The notes beneath the pieces were generated by a model that saw only the letters and a list, made by a program, of their open reading frames with translations, made no database searches and was not told the DNA's origin. DNA of 64,000 bases. Source: Halictus rubicundus (taxonomy: Eukaryota; Arthropoda; Insecta; Hymenoptera; Halictidae). The stretch's first letter is position 1. Every line of letters begins with the position of its first letter. A program made the position numbers and the translations under genes. Shown here one piece after another: positions 30,701 to 41,907 of this stretch. The stretch lies in assembly GCF_050948215.1 (NCBI RefSeq), contig NW_027488824.1:124001-188000 (forward strand). The letters are read 5' to 3'.

Positions 30701-33700
30701 CTATCCTATCCTCTATCATATCCTATCCTCTATCCTATCCTATCCTCTATCCTATCCTATCCTCTATCCTATCCTATCCTATCCTCTATCCTATCCTATC
30801 CTCTATCGTATCCTATCCTTTATCCTATCCTATCCTCTATCCTTTCCTCTACCCTATCCTATCCTCTATCCTATACTATCCTCTATCCGATCCTCTATCC
30901 TATCCTATCCTCTATCCTATCCTATCCTCTATCGTATCCTATCCTCTATCCTACCCTATCCTCTATCCTATCCTATCTTCCATCCTATACTATCCTCTAT
31001 CCTATCCAATCCTCTATCCTATCCTCTATAGTATCATCCATCCTATCCTATCCACTTTCCTATCCTTTCCTGTATCCTGTCCTCTACCCTATCCTATCCT
31101 CTATCCTATCCTATCCTCTATCTTATCCTATCCTCTATTCTATACTATCCTCTACCTTATCCTATCCTCTATCCTTTCCTCTATCCTATCCTCTATCCTA
31201 TCCTATCCTCTATCCTATCCTATCCTCTTTCCTATCCTATCCTCTATCCTATCCTATCCTCTATCCTATCCTATCCTCTATCCTATCCTATCCTGTAACC
31301 TATCCTCTATCTGATCCTCTATCCTATCCTATCCTCTATCCTATCCTATCCTCTATCCTATCCTCAATCGTATCCTATCGTCTATCCTATCCTATTCTCT
31401 ATCCTATCCTATCCTCTATCCTATCCTATCCTCTTTCCTATCCTATCCTCTATCCTATCCTATCCTCTATCCTATCCTATCCTCTATCCTATCCTATCCT
31501 CTATCCTATCCTATCCTGTATCCTATCCTCTATCCTATCCTCTATCCTATCCTATACTCTATCCTATACTATCCTCTGTCCTATCCTATTTTCTATCCTA
31601 TCCTATCCTCCATCGTATCCTGTCCTCTATCCTATCCTATCCTCTATCCTATCCTATCTTCTATTATATAATATACTCTATCCTATCCAATCCTCTATCC
31701 TATCCTCTATCCTATCCTCTATCGTATCCTCTCCTCTATCGTATCCTATCCTTTATCCTATCCTATCCTCTATCCGATCCTCTATCCTATGCTATCCTCT
31801 ATCCTATACTATCCTCTATTCGATCCTCTATCCTATCCTATCCTCTATCCTATCCTCTATCCTATCATCCATCCTATCCTATCCACTTTCCTATCCTTTC
31901 CTCTATCCTATCGTGTCCTCCATCCTCCCAAATAGCCCATAATATCGTATCCTCTATCCTATCCTATCCTCTATCCTATCCTATCCTCAATCCGATCTTC
32001 TATCCTATCCTATCCTCTATCCTATCCTCTATCCTATCCTATCCTCTATCCGATCCTCTATCCTATCCTATCCTCTATCCTATCCTTTCCTCTATCCTAT
32101 CCTATCCTCTATCCTATCCTGTCCTCTATGCTATCCTATCCTCTATTATATCCTATCCACTATCCTATCCTATCCTCTATCCCATCCTATCCTCTATCCG
32201 ATCCTCTATCCTATCCTATCCTGTATCCTATCCCATCCTCTATCAGATCCACTATCCTATCCTATCATCTATCCTATCCTCTATCGTATCCTATCCTCTA
32301 TCCTATACTCCAGCCTATCCTCTATCCCATGATATCCTCTATCCTATCCTATCCTCTATCCTATCCTTTCCTCAATCCTATTATATCCTCTATCCTATCC
32401 TATCCTCTAACCTATCCTCAATCCTATCCTATCCTCTATCCGATCCTCTATCCTATCCTATCCTCTATCAGATCCTCTATCCTATCCTATCATCTACCCT
32501 ATCCTCTATACCATCCTCTATCCTATCCTATCCTCTATCTGATCCTCTATCCTATCCTATCCTCTATCCTATCCTCAATCCTATCCTATCCTCTATCCTA
32601 CCCTATCCTCTATCCTATCCTATCCTCTATCCTATACTATCCTCTATCCTATCCTCTATCCTATCATCCATCCTATCCTATCCACTTTCCTATCCTTTCC
32701 TCTATCCTATCGTGTCCTCCATCCTGCCATATAGCCCATAATATCGTATCCTCTATCCTATCCTATCCTCTATCCTATCCTATCCTCTATCCTATCCTAT
32801 CCTCTATCCTATCCTATCCTCTATCCTATCCTCTATCCGATCCTCTATCCTATCCTATCCTCTATCCTATCCTCTATCCTATCCTCTACCCTATCCTCTA
32901 TCCTATCCTCTATCCTATCCTCTATCCTATCCTCTATCCTGTCCTATACTCTATCCTATCCTTTCCTCCATCCTATCCTCTATCCTATCCTCTATCCTAC
33001 CCTATCCTCTATCCTATCCTATATCCTATCCGCTATCCTATCCTCTATCCTATCCTCTATCCTATCCTCTATCCTATCCTATCCTATCCTCTATCCTATC
33101 GTATCCTATCCTCTATCCTATCCTATCCTTTATCCTATCCTATCCTCTATCCTATCCTATCCTCTATCCTATCCTATCCTCTGTACTAACCTATTTTCTA
33201 TCCTATCCTATCCTCCATCCTATCCTATCCTCTATTCTATCCTATCCTCTATCCTATACTATCCTCTATCCTATCCTATCCTGTATCCTATCCTATCCTC
33301 TATCCTATCCTATCCTCTATCCTATCCTTTCCTCTATCCTATCCTATCCTCTATCCTATCCTGTCCTCTATTATATCTTATCCTCTATCCTATCCTATCC
33401 TCTATCCCATCCTATCCTCTATCCGATCCTCTATCCTATCCTATCCTGTATCCTATCCCATCCTCTATCAGATCCTCTATCCTATCCTATCATCTATCCT
33501 ATCCTCTATCGTATCATATCCTCTATCCTATACTCCAGCCTATCCTCTATCCTATCCTATCCTCTATCCGATTCTCTATCCTATCCTATCCTCTATCCTA
33601 TACTATCCTCTATCCTATCCTCTATCCTATCATCCATCGTATCCTATCCACTTTCCTATCCTTTCCTCTATCCTATCGTGTCCTCCATCCTCCCAAATAG

Positions 33701-36700
33701 CCCATAATATCGTATCCTCTATCCTATCCTATCCTCTATCCTATCCTATCCTCAATCCGATCTTCTATCCTATCCTATCCTCTATCCTATCCTCTATCCT
33801 ATCCTATCCTCTATCCGATCCTCTATCCTATCCTATCCTCTATCCTATCCTTTCCTCTATCCTATCCTATCCTCTATCCTATCCTGTCCTCTATGCTATC
33901 CTATCCTCTATTATATCCTATCCACTATCCTATCCTATCCTCTATCCCATCCTATCCTCTATCCGATCCTCTATCCTATCCTATCCTGTATCCTATCCCA
34001 TCCTCTATCAGATCCTCTATCCTATCCTATCATCTATCCTATCCTCTATCGTATCCTATCCTCTATCCTATACTCCAGCCTATCCTCTATCCTATCCTAT
34101 CTTCTATCCGATTCTCTATCCTATCCTATCTTCTATCCTATTCCATCCTCTATCCTATCCTATCCTCTATCCTATCCTCTATCCTATACTCCAGCCTATC
34201 CTCTATCCTATGATATCCTCTATCCTATCCTATCCTCTATCCTATCCTTTCCTCAATCCTATTATATCCTCTATCCTATCCTATCCTCCATCCTATCCTA
34301 TCCTCTATCCTATCCTATCCTCTATCCTATCCTTTCCTCTATCCTATCCTATCCTCTATCCTATCCTATTCTTTATCCTATCCTATCCTCTATCCTATCC
34401 TATCCTCTATCCTACACTATCCTCTACCTTATCCTATCCTCTATCCTATCCAATTACCTATCCTATCCTCTATCCTATCCTATCCTCTATCCTATCCTAT
34501 CCTCTATCCTATCCTCAATCCTATCCTATCCTCTATCCTACCCTATCCTCTATCCTATCCTATCCTCTATCCTATACTATCCTCTATCCTATCCTCTATC
34601 CTATCATCCATCCTATCCTATCCACTTTCCTATCCTTTCCTCTATCCTATCGTGTCCTCCATCCTGCCATATAGCCCATAATATCGTATCCTCTATCCTA
34701 TCCTATCCTCTATCCTATCCTATCCTCTATCCTATCCTATCCTCTATCCTATCCTATCCTCTATCCTATCCTATCCTCTATCCTATCCTCTATCCGATCC
34801 TCTATCCTATCCTATCCTCTATCCTATCCTCTATCCTATCCTCTACCCTATCCTCTATCCTATCCTCTATCCTATCCTCTATCCTATCCTCTATCCTGTC
34901 CTATACTCTATCCTATCCTTTCCTCCATCCTATCCTCTATCCTATCCTCTATCCTGTCCAATACTCTATCCTATCCCATCCTCTATCCTATCCTATCCCC
35001 TATCCTATCCTATCCTCTATGCTATCCTCTATGCTATCCGCTATCCTATCCTCTATCCTATCCTCTATCCTACCCTATCCTCTATCCTATCCTATATCCT
35101 ATCCGCTATCCTATCCTCTATCCTATCCTCTATCCTATCCTCTATCCTATCCTATCCTATCCTCTATCCTATCGTATCCTATCCTCTATCCTATCCTATC
35201 CTTTATCCTATCCTATCCTCTATTCTATCCTATCCTCTATCCTATACTATCCTCCATCCTATCCTATCCTCTATCCTATCCTATCCTCTATCCTATCCTA
35301 TCCTCTGTACTATCCTATTTTCTATCCTATCCTATCCTCCATCCTATCCTATCCTCTATTCTATCCTATCCTCTATCCTATACTATCCTCTATCCTATCC
35401 TATCCTGTATCCTATCCTATCCTCTATCCTATCCTATCCTCTATCCTATCCTTTCCTCTATCCTATCCTATCCTCTATCCTATCCTGTCCTCTATTATAT
35501 CTTATCCTCTATCCTATCCTATCCTCTATCCCATCCTATCCTCTATCCGATCCTCTATCCTATCCTATCCTGTATCCTATCCCATCCTCTATCAGATCCT
35601 CTATCCTATCCTATCATCTATCCTATCCTCTATCGTATCATATCCTCTATCCTATACTCCAGCCTATCCTCTATCCTATCCTATCCTCTATCCGATTCTC
35701 TATCCTATCCTATCCTCTATCCTATACTATCCTCTATCCTATCCTCTATCCTATCATCCATCCTATCCTATCCACTTTCCTATCCTTTCCTCTATCCTAT
35801 CGTGTCCTCCATCCTCCCAAATAGCCCATAATATCGTATCCTCTATCCTATCCTATCCTCTATCCTATCCTATCCTCAATCCGATCTTCTATCCTATCCT
35901 ATCCTCTATCCTATCCTCTATCCTATCCTATCCTCTATCCGATCCTCTATCCTATCCTATCCTCTATCCTATCCTTTCCTCTATCCTATCCTATTCTCTA
36001 TCCCATCCTATCCTCTATCCGATCGTCTATCCTATCCTATCCTGTATCCTATCCCATCCTCTATCAGATCCTCTATCCTATCCTATCATCTATCCTATCC
36101 TCTATCGTATCCTATCCTCTATCCTATACTCCAGCCTATCCTCTATCCTATCCTATCTTCTATCCGATTCTCTATCCTATCCTATCTTCTATCCTATTCC
36201 ATCCTCTATCCTATCCTATCCTCTATCCTATCCTCTATCCTATACTCCAGCCTATCCTCTATCCTATGATATCCTCTATCCTATCCTATCCTCTATCCTA
36301 TCCTTTCCTCAATCCTATTATATCCTCTATCCTATCCTATCCTCCATCCTATCCTATCCTCTATCCTATCCTATCCTCTATCCTATCCTTTCCTCTATCC
36401 TATCCTATGCTCTATCCTATCCTATCCTTTATCCTATCCTATCCTCTATCCTATCCTATCCTCTATCCTACACTATCCTCTACCTTATCCTATCCTCTAT
36501 CCTATCCAATTACCTATCCTATCCTCTATCCTATCCTATCCTCTATCCTATCCTATCCTCTATCCTATCCTATCCTCTAACCTATCCTCAATCCTATCCT
36601 ATCCTCTATCTGTTCCTCTATCCTATCCTATCCTCTATCAGATCCTCTATCCTATCCTATCATCTACCCTATCCTCTATACCATCCTCTATCCTATCCTA

Positions 36701-38473
36701 TCCTCTATCTGATCCTCTATCCTATCCTATCCTCTATCCTATCCTATCCTCTATCCTATCCTCAATCCTATCCTATCCTCTATCCTACCCTATCCTCTAT
36801 CCTATCCTATCCTCTATCCTATCCTATCCCCAATCCTATCCTATCCTCTATCCTATCCTATCTTGTATCCTATCCTCTATCCTATCCTCTATCCTATCCT
36901 ATACTCTATCCTATACTATCCTCTGTCCTATCCTACTTTCTATCCTATCCTATCCTGCATCGTATCCTGTACTCTATCCTATCCTATCCTCTATCCTATC
37001 CTATCCCTTATCCTATCCTATCCTCTATTCTATCCTATCCTCTATCCTATACTATCCTCTATCCTATCCTATCCTCTATCCTATCCTATCCTCTATCCTA
37101 TCCTATCCTCTATATTATCCTATCCTCTATTCTATCCTATCCTCTATCCTATCCTCTATCCTATCCTCTATCCTATCCTCTATCCTATCTTCTACCCTAT
37201 CCTATCCTGTATCCTATCCTATACTCTATCCTATACTATCCTCTGTACTATCCTATTTTCTATCCTATCCTATCCTCCATCCTATCCTATCCTCTATTCT
37301 ATCCTATCCTCTATCCTATACTATCCTCTATCCTATCCTATCCTCTATCCTATCCTATCCTCTATCCTATCCTTTCCTCTATCCTATCCTATCCTCTATC
37401 CTATCCTATCCTCTATCCGATTCTCAATCCTATCCTATCTTCTATCCTATTATATCCTCTATCCTATCCTATCCTCTATCCTATCCTATCCTCTTTCCTA
37501 TTTTATCCTCTATCCTATCCTCTATCCTATCCTCTATCCTATCCTCTATCCTATCCTATCCTCTATCCTATCCTCTATCCTAGCCTCTATCCTATGATAT
37601 CCTCTATCCTATCCTATCCTCTATCCTATCCTTTCCTCAATCCTATTATATCCTCTATCCTATCCTATCCTCCATCCTATCCTATCCTCTATCCTATCCT
37701 ATCCTCTATCCTATCAATTCCTCTATCCTATCCTATCCTCTATCCTATCCTATCCTTTATCCTATCCTATCCTCTATCCTATCCTATCCTCTATCCTATC
37801 CTATCCTCTATCCTATCCTATCCTCTATCCTATCCTATCCTCTATCCTATCCTATCCTCTATCCTATCCTATCCTCTATCCTATCCTATCCTCTATCCTA
37901 TCCTATCCTCTATCCTATCCTATCCTCTATCCTATCCTATCCTCTATATTATCCTATACTCTATTCTATCCTATCCTCTATCCTATCCTCTATCCTATCA
38001 ACTATCCTATCCTCTACCCTATCCTCTGCCCTATCCTCTATCCTATCCTATCCTCTATCCTATCCTATCCTCTAACCTATCCTGTAACCGTGTCGGTTGC
38101 ATACACATATACCGCACGTATCGGTCGGCGATACGACCCCACCACCGTACCATACTACGTTGTTCGCGAGTCCGGAGATAGTGAGGGATCGCGAGATATC
38201 GCGATCCTTGTCGAGTTGCGCACGCATCGATCCCCACTCGATAATGATCGAAGGAGGTCGATGCGAGCCAGCGATCCAGCACTCTACGTCTGGAAGCGGT
38301 CCGAGAAACACGCGTTTAAGAATTGTGTCTATTCGACGAAACACGGTACCCGTTCGAGGAGTCAAACCGACTCGGCAGAGCAAGGCAAACCGTCCTTCCT
38401 GCTCTCAACGCGTACGCGCCTCAAACCGAGGAGTCACGAGCGCAAACCGCGCCGTGGCACTGTCGAAACGTTT

Positions 38474-38481
38474 TATATAAA
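38474..38481 (+). promoter_or_regulatory. TATA-like box inside the solo LTR
   Basis: TATATAAA lies about 390 bp from the left end of the insertion and is followed by GC-rich sequence (AGCTCCGTGACTCTCGG). If the insertion is an LTR on the plus strand, this is a plausible core promoter near the U3/R boundary. No initiator motif is evident 25-35 bp downstream; a TCAGT motif occurs only at about 38601. This is motif-only evidence. Confidence 0.3.
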
Positions 38482-38876
38482 GCTCCGTGACTCTCGGACG
38501 TGACCGTGTAATAGTCAAACGAAATTACATAATTTTCACTCGCCTAAAGATTGATCGAGAAATGTTTAATTATCAATTCCGAAGTGAAGCATTACTAGTG
38601 TCAGTGTAGATTACTTGCAGCGAGCAAGTCGCGAGTACTATTTAGGAGCGACGGCGAGTGGAAGGCGCCGTGTGTCGGTACGACACGATTTTGTAAAATT
38701 TAGAGAACTGCGTCGCGCAGAGATAGAAACGCGTCGCCAAGCGTGCGATTATCGCGTCGAACAGACACAGTAGATTCACTTCGTCCTTCAAATATAAATA
38801 TTAGTATAGGGTACGTATAAGTATCGTTTCAAAGATACGGTACGTACTATACGGGTCGAAGCGAGACAGTCAATCA

Positions 38877-39795
38877 TCGCATGATCGCGGTGGTTCTTCC
38901 GAAACCTCAACAGAGCGTACTCTGAGGCTACGAAACGTACCAAAGGGTAAACTCCTGGGTTCCGAGGGACTGCCGAGGTTTTCTGTGAGTCTCGTCTGGA
39001 TCGAGACTATTTCACTTCGCACAATCAGGGTTCTTCTGCCGTGACCTTAATCGAGGGTACTCCGAGGCCACGCACCGTGCCAGAGGGTACTCTTCTGGGT
39101 CCCGTGGAATTACCGAGGTTTGGTGTGGGTCTCGACCAGATTCGAGGCGATTGTACTTCGTACGATCGCGGCTACTCTGTCGTGACCTTATCAGAGCTTG
39201 CTCCGAGGCCACGTATCGTGCCGAAGGGTAGACTCCTGGGTCCCGTCGAGCGACCGAGGTTTAGTGCGAGTCTCCCCCGAATCGGTACGAAAGAGCATCG
39301 CACAATCCCGAGTATTCTGTCGTGACCTTTGTCCGAGATCACTCCGAGGCCACGTATCGTGCCAAAGGGTGAACTTATAGGTCCCGTGGAATAATCGAGG
39401 TTTAGTGCACGTCTCTACTGAATCGAGACGATCGCGCCTTGCACGATCGTGGACACTCTGCCGTGACCAATATCCGAGAATACTCCGAGGCCATGTATCA
39501 TGCCAAAGGGTAGACTCGTGCGTTCCGTGGAGTGACCAAGGTTTAGTGTGCGTCTCCACTCAGGCCACTTGTCCGAACATCGTCCAGGTGCCTGGATGGT
39601 CTGACGGGTACGACGTCGTTCGATCGCGGATTTCGGGTCAGATAGGAGCGATCGGACTTTGCACGGTCACTGACACTCTGCCGCCGCCTCGCCCGAGACT
39701 GCTTAGAGGCCACGATTACGTGCCGAAGAGCAGAATCATTGGAAGCGTGGAGTGACGGCGATTTCGTGTTTGTCTCCATCCTGATCACTCGTACG
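38877..39795. repeat. 141-bp minisatellite inside the solo LTR, about six units
   Basis: The anchor GAGGC(C/T)ACG occurs at 38924, 39064, 39205, 39346, 39487 and 39706. The first four intervals are 140, 141, 141 and 141 bp. The last is 219 bp, which implies an insertion of about 78 bp or a degenerate extra partial unit. Each unit continues with GTGCCAAAGGGTAGACTC-like sequence, GGTCCCGTGGA, CCGAGGTTTAGTG, a GAGTCTC-like box and a CTCTGTCGTGACC-like end. Units are visibly diverged, so the tandem array is older than the satellite duplications. Because 141 equals 47 codons, frames that are open stay in register between units, giving a repetitive 122-codon frame on minus at 39191-39559. I do not regard it as a gene. 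Confidence 0.88.
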
Positions 39796-40280
39796 ATTAT
39801 CCGGCCGAGTGTAGGGGCGGTCAGACGGGTCACGAACTGCTTGTCGCGGGGCGCGATCCGTGCTGAGTGATTTTCTAAACCGATTCCGAAAACCGGGCGT
39901 AGAGTCGAGCGAGCGTACCGCGAGCGTCTTTCACGCGTTCATAATACTTTGTCGCGAGCCGTCGGCACGGGAGGCCGACCTATTGTTCCACACGGTACCT
40001 GGAATTACTGTATCCAAACACACACGATGGTTCTTACGAGAATATATCATCTTTTGTTACCTTATCTGGGCTACGAATATCTCATTTAACTCGTCCATAC
40101 CTCGCCGCTTTCCAGTGCCTGGAGGCACGAATCCATTCCTGCTCGCGAACGTGCAAGCTTCGAGAAATTAGGGTAGTAACCGGCCCTGCGAGACGGTTAG
40201 GGATAGTCTCGAGACGCGAAGTAGAGATACGAGTAACACCGTACGCGAATCGGTAGAAACGGTAGGAAAGAACGGTTACA

Positions 40281-40572
40281 ATCCTCAATCCTATCCTATC
40301 CTCTATCCGATCCTCTATCCTATCCTATCCTCTATCAGATCCTCTATCCTATCCTATCATCTATCCTATCCTCTATACCATCCTCTATCCTATCCTATCC
40401 TCTATCTGATCCTCTATCCTATCCTATCCTCTATCCTATCCTCAATCCTATCCTATCCTCTATCCTATCCTATCCTCTATCCTATCCTATCCTCTATCCT
40501 ATCCTATCCTCTTTCCTATCCTATCCTCTATCCTATCCTATCTCCAATCCTATCCTATCCTCTATCCTATCC
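40281..40572. repeat. Satellite remnant between two insertions, block 2
   Basis: These 292 bp are TATCC satellite in the same orientation as block 1. The order of variants (CTCAATCC, CCGATCC, TCAGATCC, CATCTATCC, TATACCATCC, TCTGATCC, CTCAATCC, CTTTCC, CTCCAATCC) parallels the uninterrupted stretch at about 36584-36860. The flanking insertions therefore landed 292 bp apart in one pre-existing satellite segment. No gene is seen. Confidence 0.95.
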
Positions 40573-41253
40573 TTTTTTTTTTTTAAAGGTATTTGCCTCT
40601 ATTTGACTTTTCAATTTCTACAAAAATCGTTAAAAATCTATTATCGCTGGTTACGCATGTACTTAATTTAATTTACTCTAATCGATTCGCTTAGACTTAA
40701 TCTATTTTATATATACTAACACTTAAAGTACCTAGACTCGAGATTAACACTAGGATTACAAATCTAAAACCTAAACTCTAATACTTTACTAGCTAAACCT
40801 ATCAACTAAAAACCAAAAAACTAACGCAAACAGTTGTAATTCTAATTTTTCTATTAACCTAACCTATGTTATCTACAAATCGCACAGAATCGCCGAGGTC
40901 CGCAGAAATCTACTTCACGGCTGCAAAGTTCTCTCTGCCTGCTAACTTCGGAAATTTGACGAATTTCGCAAAATTGTTAGAATTTTTGGAAAAATCTCGT
41001 GCGATCGACGGGAACAATTCTAAAAACGCTTCGACTTGTCTGCAGTCGTCTGAACGTGACGAAAAAAACGCTAAAAAATGCTAAAATTCTGCTAAATTCA
41101 GGATTTCGCAAGAGGGAAGTGGGGGTTTTTGGATAGTTAACCCCCACTTATTCTTATATGGTTGTAAAGCCCTCGCTGTATGCGTAATTTGCCTCGTTGA
41201 AAGTTTTTTCGAAAATCGGCTCCTTCCCCTTGTCAGTGCTGTTATCTCGAAAA

Positions 41254-41266
41254 GGGGGGGGGGGGG
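41254..41266. repeat. Homopolymer run of 13 G
   Basis: Thirteen consecutive G bases follow TATCTCGAAAA inside the poly(A)-tailed insertion. Long G runs are unusual in this window, where the plus strand is G-poor. The exact length may be affected by sequencing error. Confidence 0.85.
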
Positions 41267-41286
41267 TTCGAAAAAATTTTTTGCCT

Positions 41287-41305
41287 TGGGGAACTTCGTT
41301 CCCCA
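41287..41305. other. Inverted repeat, 8-bp stem
   Basis: TGGGGAAC, loop TTC, GTTCCCCA forms a perfect 8-bp stem with a 3-nt loop. It lies about 35 bp downstream of a TATCTCGAAAA motif. A second hairpin follows a similar motif at 41563-41578, which suggests a duplicated module. A function as terminator or RNA element is not implied. Confidence 0.7.
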
Positions 41306-41562
41306 GATCAAAAACACCCCTTACATACTCCTACCGAGTCGACCCACGTACTCAGAATTTTTTCTGATCCGAAATTATTTGGTCACCCGGTATGCACGCT
41401 AATTTTAAACTATAACCGATTCCGGCGTTCAGCGGCTCGTTGTAAAGGTACGGGCGAGCACTTTACTTTCGTCTGGTCCGTTTCCCTAAATTCCGTAAAA
41501 TAAGCCTGCTAATCGCTATATCTCCGAAATGGGTGGGTGTAGAGCAAAAAGGTTTTCAGGGG

Positions 41563-41578
41563 GGAGAATAACTTCTCC
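41563..41578. other. Inverted repeat, 6-bp stem
   Basis: GGAGAA, loop TAAC, TTCTCC forms a 6-bp stem that can be extended outward by two G-T pairs. It lies about 40 bp downstream of TATCTCCGAAA, mirroring the arrangement of the hairpin at 41287-41305. Confidence 0.6.
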
Positions 41579-41845
41579 TTTCCGGCCCCCTTCGACTCGC
41601 CACCCTCCGAAATAGACCCTCCTAAAATTTTATTATGATCGGCCTATTTTCGAGTTCCACCCGTTTCTGTCCGATATTCTAAAACTTTATATCCGGTGTA
41701 CTTATTACCCTGGCTATCCCTCTGTGGTATAAGTTCTTTCTAATTCCTACCTTACTTTTAGATTGACCGTTAGACCGACCCCTCACGTTGTGTGTGGACC
41801 TTTACCGCCGGGCCTTTCGGGTGTTCTCTATCCTCTATTGTTCTT

Positions 41846-41851
<6 letters not shown>

Positions 41852-41905
<54 letters not shown>
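41852..41905. repeat. (TC)27 dinucleotide microsatellite
   Basis: There are 54 bp of uninterrupted TC, read as (GA)27 on the minus strand. It lies inside the poly(A)-tailed insertion. The repetitive RERERE or LSLSLS frames that cross it are by-products of the dinucleotide repeat. Confidence 0.97.

Positions 41906-41907
<2 letters not shown>

Larger units (their letters stand above)
1..38082. repeat. TATCC-based satellite array, block 1
   Basis: The whole stretch consists of TATCC pentamers with a TC dinucleotide inserted after every two or three of them, giving 12-bp (TCTATCCTATCC) and 17-bp (TCTATCCTATCCTATCC) units. Point variants (CCGATCC, CAGATCC, TATACTATCC, TTTCC, TGTCC) occur in fixed combinations that recur kilobases apart and so define higher-order repeats. 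The plus strand is very poor in G, and the C-rich strand stays on plus throughout, with no inversion seen. The consensus has no stop codon in any plus frame, so the long open frames here (up to about 1089 codons at 18350-21619) are by-products. No gene is seen. The array starts before base 1. Confidence 0.97.
38083..40280. mobile_element. Probable solo LTR of an unidentified LTR retrotransposon
   Basis: This 2198-bp non-satellite insertion begins TGTAACCGT and ends ACGGTTACA, a perfect 9-bp inverted terminal repeat with the TG...CA ends typical of LTRs. ATCC lies on both sides (38079-38082 and 40281-40284). Removing the element and one ATCC gives CTAACCTATCCTCAATCC, which occurs uninterrupted near 1968, 7855, 10718, 32408 and 36580, so a 4-bp target duplication is well supported. 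No second copy of the terminus, primer-binding site, gag, protease or polymerase is seen, which favours a solo LTR over a full element. A 4-bp duplication fits Gypsy-type elements, but family assignment is inference. Inside are a TATA-like box and a 141-bp minisatellite. Short open frames overlap each other on both strands and none looks like a gene. The orientation is undetermined, though the TATA box suggests plus. Confidence 0.78.

Noticed and set aside
1..38082. Telomeric array
   Set aside because: The repeat is TATCC/GGATA with TC punctuation, not TTAGG/CCTAA. The isolated CCTAACCTA near 40857 is inside an insertion and is not an array.
38055..38503. Four overlapping short frames at the left end of the solo LTR
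   Set aside because: They lie on both strands in different phases and some run from satellite into the insertion. They share no domain signature and are expected by chance in GC-rich DNA.
39191..39559. 122-codon minus-strand frame with internal repeats in the solo LTR
   Set aside because: It is produced by the 141-bp minisatellite, whose length is 47 codons. Overlapping frames exist on plus at 39041-39325 and 39405-39755. No known domain is seen.
40866..41317. 72- and 78-codon frames in the poly(A)-tailed insertion
   Set aside because: They are short, partly overlapping, on opposite strands and without recognisable motifs. The minus frame includes a proline run from the poly(G) tract.
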